Shown here: one piece after another, positions 60,861 through 64,000 of the stretch | How positions within the stretch are numbered: the stretch's first letter is position 1 | How the letters are laid out: the number at the start of each line of letters is the position of its first letter | NCBI RefSeq assembly: GCF_003482105.1 | Contig: NZ_QULM01000002.1 | Coordinates: 124,001 to 188,000 of the forward strand | Source: Coprococcus sp. OM04-5BH | GTDB taxonomy: Bacteria; Bacillota; Clostridia; Lachnospirales; Lachnospiraceae | Length of the DNA: 64,000 nucleotides | Direction of reading: 5' to 3' | Notes under the pieces: generated by a model | The model's database searches: none | Told to the model about the DNA's origin: nothing | The model's input: only the letters and a program-made list of their open reading frames with translations | Made by a program: the position numbers and the translations under genes

Positions 60861-61568
60861 TTACTCGTCAAGGAAATCCTCATCGTAATCTTCATCATCC
60901 TCATCAAAATCAACATCATCCGAGTAACCTGCATCGCCGTACACATTAAACTTCTCCTCAGGAGCAGCTGTTGCGGCACTCTCATCCTCCTCAGGCACAA
61001 GCTTTGTATCACCATTCATAGATGCAATGCTTGTGTTAAGCTCTGCAACATTTCCTGTAACTGTATCAAGCTCTGACTGAAGTGACGCAATAAGGTTCTC
61101 ATAATTTGCCTTTTCTGCCTCAAGAGTAGCAGCAAGGAAATTCTGTATACCCACAACCTGATCCTTTGAGTAATACATTGAACCAAGTCTTACTTCGTTA
61201 GCCTGGGCATTCGCCTCTGACATGATCTGGTCAGCCTGTGCCCTTGCTGTCTCAACGATCTCATTCGCACGAATGTTGGCAAGCTCAACTATCTGGCTCT
61301 GCTCAACAAGCTTGTTAGCCTGAGCGATAGACTCTGTAACAACAGAATCAGCACGAGTTCTGGCATCAGCAAGGATAGCTTCCTTGTTTCTCATGATCTT
61401 CTTACATCTATCTATCTCCCCAGGGAGCTTCATCTTTAATTCATCCAACATCTGGAGCAGATCTTCCTTTGGAACAACGATCTTGCTGGAAGATAATGGC
61501 TGGAATTTACAGTTCTCAATAAATATCTCAATCTCACCAATCATATCTTCAATGCTCTTCTTACCCAT
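60861..61568 (-). CDS. coiled-coil protein with acidic tail, unknown function
   Basis: A 235-residue soluble protein: an N-terminal helical segment (SIEDMIGEIEIFIENCKFQPLSSSKIVVPKEDLLQMLDELKMKLPGEIDRCKKIM), a long Ala/Glu-rich coiled coil (about residues 60-185; ARTRADSVVTESIAQANKLVEQSQIVELANIRANEIVETARAQADQIMSEANAQANEV), and a disordered, very acidic C-terminus (DDVDFDEDDEDYDEDFLDE). Proteins of this kind next to coaD are common in Lachnospiraceae and often labelled ATPase by similarity to V-ATPase subunit H, or DivIVA-like, but I see no evidence of ATPase activity. AGGAGG precedes the ATG; 36 nt downstream of coaD. Confidence 0.7.
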   Translation of the reverse strand: MGKKSIEDMIGEIEIFIENCKFQPLSSSKIVVPKEDLLQMLDELKMKLPGEIDRCKKIMRNKEAILADARTRADSVVTESIAQANKLVEQSQIVELANIRANEIVETARAQADQIMSEANAQANEVRLGSMYYSKDQVVGIQNFLAATLEAEKANYENLIASLQSELDTVTGNVAELNTSIASMNGDTKLVPEEDESAATAAPEEKFNVYGDAGYSDDVDFDEDDEDYDEDFLDE

Positions 61569-61604
61569 TTTTCTTATCCTCCTAATAATTAACTGTACAC
61601 ACTG

Positions 61605-62087
61605 CTACTCTATTGTATATTTCTCTTTAAGCTTCTGCAAAACACACTCAGGAACAAAACCATCAACGCAAACACCGTATCTGGCATATTCCTTTACTAT
61701 ACTTGAACTCAGATACGCATACTCAATGCTTGTTGTAAGAAATACTGTGTCAATATCCGGAGCAACCTTTCTGTTGCTCTGGGCTATCTGGAGCTCATAT
61801 TCAAAGTCTGTAACGGCACGAAGTCCCCTCACCAGAACATTAATATCATTGTCTCTTGCAAAATCTATCAATAGTCCGTCAAAATTTTTTACTGTAACAT
61901 TCGGGATACCCGCCACAGCCTCATTCAACATATTAACACGTTCAGTCACGGAAAACAACGGCGTTTTTTGAGTATTGTTCAAAACCCCCACTATCACCTC
62001 GTCAAATATATCTGCCGAACGCTTTATAATATCCAGATGTCCTAAAGTAACCGGGTCGAAGCTTCCCGGATATATTGCTCTGCTCAT
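61605..62087 (-). CDS. coaD: phosphopantetheine adenylyltransferase
   Basis: Fourth step of coenzyme A synthesis. 160 residues with the nucleotidyltransferase motif [16 protein letters not shown], the [24 protein letters not shown] region and [28 protein letters not shown] precedes the ATG, which overlaps the rsmD stop by 4 nt (ATGA), so the pair is coupled as in most Firmicutes. Confidence 0.98.
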   Translation of the reverse strand: MSRAIYPGSFDPVTLGHLDIIKRSADIFDEVIVGVLNNTQKTPLFSVTERVNMLNEAVAGIPNVTVKNFDGLLIDFARDNDINVLVRGLRAVTDFEYELQIAQSNRKVAPDIDTVFLTTSIEYAYLSSSIVKEYARYGVCVDGFVPECVLQKLKEKYTIE

Positions 62088-62644
62088 ATCAGTCTCCTGC
62101 GGATAAATGTATGCTTGTTTGTCTTGTACACTTTTGATTTGTACACCTCAAAACCAGCATCATACAAATAATCAAACTCTGTATCAATATCAGACTCTAC
62201 GATCACAACCGTATCAACGTCAACGATACCGGAAGCTGACAGCCTCAACAGAACTCTCTTCTCAAGTAACTTACCATAAGGCGGATCCATGAAGATAACA
62301 TCAAACACAAGTCCCTTGCTTTCAAGAAGATCGATCACTCCCACCGCGTCTCTCTTGTACACAACAGCATTCTCGCCAAGATTGGTAAATTCAAGATTTC
62401 TCTCTATACACGCCACTGCCTTTCTGCTGTTTTCAACAAAACAAGCACCGGCTGCACCACGGCTCAGAGCCTCAATACCTATGGCTCCGCTTCCTGCAAA
62501 AAGATCAAGGAACCTACATCCAGGCATAAGTACATTTATCATGTTAAACAAGGTTTCCTTTATCCTGTCTGTTGTGGGTCTTGTATCCAGCGAATCAATA
62601 GTTTCTAATTTTAAACTTCTTGCTGTTCCTGATATCACTCTCAT
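62084..62644 (-). CDS. rsmD: 16S rRNA (guanine966-N2)-methyltransferase
   Basis: SAM-dependent methylation of G966 in 16S rRNA. 186 residues with [32 protein letters not shown] motif [20 protein letters not shown] and the catalytic DPPY ([13 protein letters not shown]). Only a weak ribosome site is visible. Upstream of coaD, in the conserved rsmD-coaD order. Confidence 0.96.
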   Translation of the reverse strand: MRVISGTARSLKLETIDSLDTRPTTDRIKETLFNMINVLMPGCRFLDLFAGSGAIGIEALSRGAAGACFVENSRKAVACIERNLEFTNLGENAVVYKRDAVGVIDLLESKGLVFDVIFMDPPYGKLLEKRVLLRLSASGIVDVDTVVIVESDIDTEFDYLYDAGFEVYKSKVYKTNKHTFIRRRLI

Positions 62645-62755
62645 ATGTCTGTCTTATTCTACCCTTATACTCTGCTATGTCTGACCAAATTCCAAGCCAA
62701 ACACAATGTATATTTTATATAAATGTTGGATTTTGTCAACCATTAATTTACATAA

Positions 62756-64000
62756 CTAATTACCAAGTATTTTATCTCTTATATATTTTCCTGTGTCGGA
62801 TATGTCCGATTCACTGAAATCTGATACCGTCGTTGAAGACGATGAGAACAGGGAAGCAGTCTCCGCCTTGTTAGACAGGCTCCAGGATGCATAGCTCAAA
62901 TTATATTTATCGATAAATTCAAACCAGGCATCAGCCTCATTATAATCTATGGCTCCGTTTCCCGATGCATCACATATACTGAACTCACTTATAAATACAG
63001 GAAGACCGTTGTCTATAGCCTTGCTTATCTTATCCCTCAGCTCCTGCTTGTGAGTTGCCGCATAGAAGTGGGCAGCATACATTATATTGTCATATCCTGT
63101 TACAGGATTCTCTGACGCAATATCCACATCCTGTGACCAGGTAGGTGTGCCAACTATGATGATGGCATCCTTGTCATTTGCCCTTATAACCGGTATTATA
63201 GTCTCCGCATAGCTCTTAACATCGGTCCATGTGGTTCCGCCGTTAGGTTCATTACATATCTCGTAAAGCACGTTGTCATACTCTGCGTATTCCTTTGAAA
63301 CCGTATTAAAGAAATCCTTAGCGTCCTCAATATGATTATTAGGATTATTGTCATTTAATATGTGCCAGTCGATTATCACATACATACCAAGATCTGATGC
63401 ATAGCCAACTCCGTCATCAAGAAGCTTCTTTATCTCAGCCTTGTCTCCTCCGCTGCAATAACCATAGGAGTCGCCTGTATCGGTATACATGGCAAGTCGG
63501 ATGAGATTTGCCCCCCAGTCGTCCCTTAAGGTTTTGAATGTTTCTTCACTTACATACTGTGGGAACCATGTCATTCCATGAGTACTTAATCCCTTAAGCT
63601 GGTACTTATCGCCGTTTTTGTCCACAAGATCAGTGCCCTTTACGCTGAGCTTTCCATGATTTTCAACAGGTGTGCCACTCTCCGGTTCGGGCTTCTTTTT
63701 ACTTTCAGCCTCTGCCTCCGCTTCCTCAGTTTCGGTCTCTTTCTTCTCTGTACCTGTATATAACTCGCCATTTATATACAGCCTGTAGTCCTTCACTGTA
63801 ACATCATCAGCCTTCACATTGAAGCCAAAATTAACATTTCCACCTGCCTTAAGTTCAGCAGTATAATCATATCCCACTACTGTAATGGTATCGCCGTTTA
63901 CCTCTGCCTTGCCGCCCCATATATCCGCAAGCTCAGGCTCCGATGCAAATACCAGCTCGATCTTCCAGCCAGTAACATCCTTCTTGTCCTTATTGTAAAT
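62756..64000 (-). CDS. GH5 endoglucanase with CBM2-like module (5' end cut by window edge)
   Basis: Secreted cellulase; the frame stays open through the right edge, so signal peptide and start are missing. Visible order from the N-terminal side: a CBM2-like module (GWKIELVFASEPELADIWGGKAE... VGYDYTAELKAGGNVNFGFNV), a Glu/Lys/Pro-rich linker of about 40 residues (GTEKKETETEEAEAE...), then a GH5 subfamily 2-type catalytic domain with GLSTHGMTW, VIIDWHILNDNNPN, the acid/base Glu in YEICNEPNG, HFYAATH and the nucleophile Glu in FISEFSICDASG. Beta-1,4-glucanase activity is the likely role. No terminator is evident in the 111 nt before rsmD. Confidence 0.92.
   Translation of the reverse strand: MYNKDKKDVTGWKIELVFASEPELADIWGGKAEVNGDTITVVGYDYTAELKAGGNVNFGFNVKADDVTVKDYRLYINGELYTGTEKKETETEEAEAEAESKKKPEPESGTPVENHGKLSVKGTDLVDKNGDKYQLKGLSTHGMTWFPQYVSEETFKTLRDDWGANLIRLAMYTDTGDSYGYCSGGDKAEIKKLLDDGVGYASDLGMYVIIDWHILNDNNPNNHIEDAKDFFNTVSKEYAEYDNVLYEICNEPNGGTTWTDVKSYAETIIPVIRANDKDAIIIVGTPTWSQDVDIASENPVTGYDNIMYAAHFYAATHKQELRDKISKAIDNGLPVFISEFSICDASGNGAIDYNEADAWFEFIDKYNLSYASWSLSNKAETASLFSSSSTTVSDFSESDISDTGKYIRDKILGN

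Overview
The window reads as a chromosomal segment of a low-to-moderate GC Firmicute of class Clostridia, most likely a plant-polysaccharide-degrading gut or rumen Lachnospiraceae (Coprococcus/Butyrivibrio-like; an inference from gene content, not a species call). Pointers are the IspH-ribosomal protein S1 fusion, sporulation genes (spoIIGA-sigE, ylbJ), a stand-alone AICAR formyltransferase paired with an archaeal-type PurO IMP cyclohydrolase, a sodium-pumping biotin decarboxylase cluster, a GH94 phosphorylase and a GH5 cellulase with a CBM2-like module. No phage, integrase island, insertion sequence with a transposase, rRNA or CRISPR array was seen; nearly everything is core genome, mostly on the minus strand.

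Layout. 1-5.5 kb: minus-strand operon with a TPR membrane protein, a small alarmone synthetase, an rRNA m5C methyltransferase, a short-chain dehydrogenase, an unknown membrane protein and a pseudouridine synthase cut by the left edge. 5.5-8 kb: last two steps of IMP synthesis (AICAR formyltransferase, PurO) behind a ZTP riboswitch. 8-11.9 kb: ferrous iron island (feoA, feoA2, feoB, a 51-residue Cys-rich protein) with a divergent DtxR-family regulator and matching operators. 11.9-15.1 kb: Csp-like subtilase and a divergent spoIIGA-sigE pair, with Spo0A-like and DnaA-like boxes between. 15.3-18.8 kb: tRNA-Leu, class B sortase, NUDIX hydrolase, PBP. 18.7-24.7 kb: ftsW-like gene, U32 peptidase-family gene, zapA, ruvB, ruvA. 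24.9-30.2 kb: YprB-like nuclease, ispH-rpsA fusion, cmk, BaiN-like flavoprotein. 30.3-35.7 kb: decarboxylase/transcarboxylase Na+ pump. 36-45 kb: pgsA, rimO, folD, fhs, ftsK, uppP, tepA-like. 45-50 kb: GH94 phosphorylase, pnp, rpsO. 50.5-58.4 kb: aroC, formate/nitrite channel, xerD, unknown membrane protein, ADP-ribose pyrophosphatase, rny, recX, recA. 58.6-62.6 kb: tmcAL, ylbJ-like, coiled-coil protein, coaD, rsmD. 62.7-64 kb: GH5 cellulase cut by the right edge.

How the genes work together. One-carbon metabolism (fhs, folD) supplies the formyl-THF used by the AICAR formyltransferase, whose substrate ZMP/ZTP is sensed by the riboswitch. The decarboxylase cluster can couple carboxyl transfer to Na+ export. 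Extracellular GH5 and intracellular GH94 fit cellulose breakdown followed by phosphorolysis. The spoIIGA-sigE locus is the most unusual core region: SpoIIGA has only its protease domain.

The strongest candidates for something undescribed are (i) two families of short structured repeats, five sites in all, each placed directly downstream, on the minus strand, of a Rho-independent terminator; (ii) the soluble SpoIIGA with an atypical pro-sigma-E leader and a DnaA/Spo0A-like box cluster; (iii) a repeat copy lying between the ZTP riboswitch terminator and purO; and (iv) a roughly 110-residue acidic insertion in FeoB.
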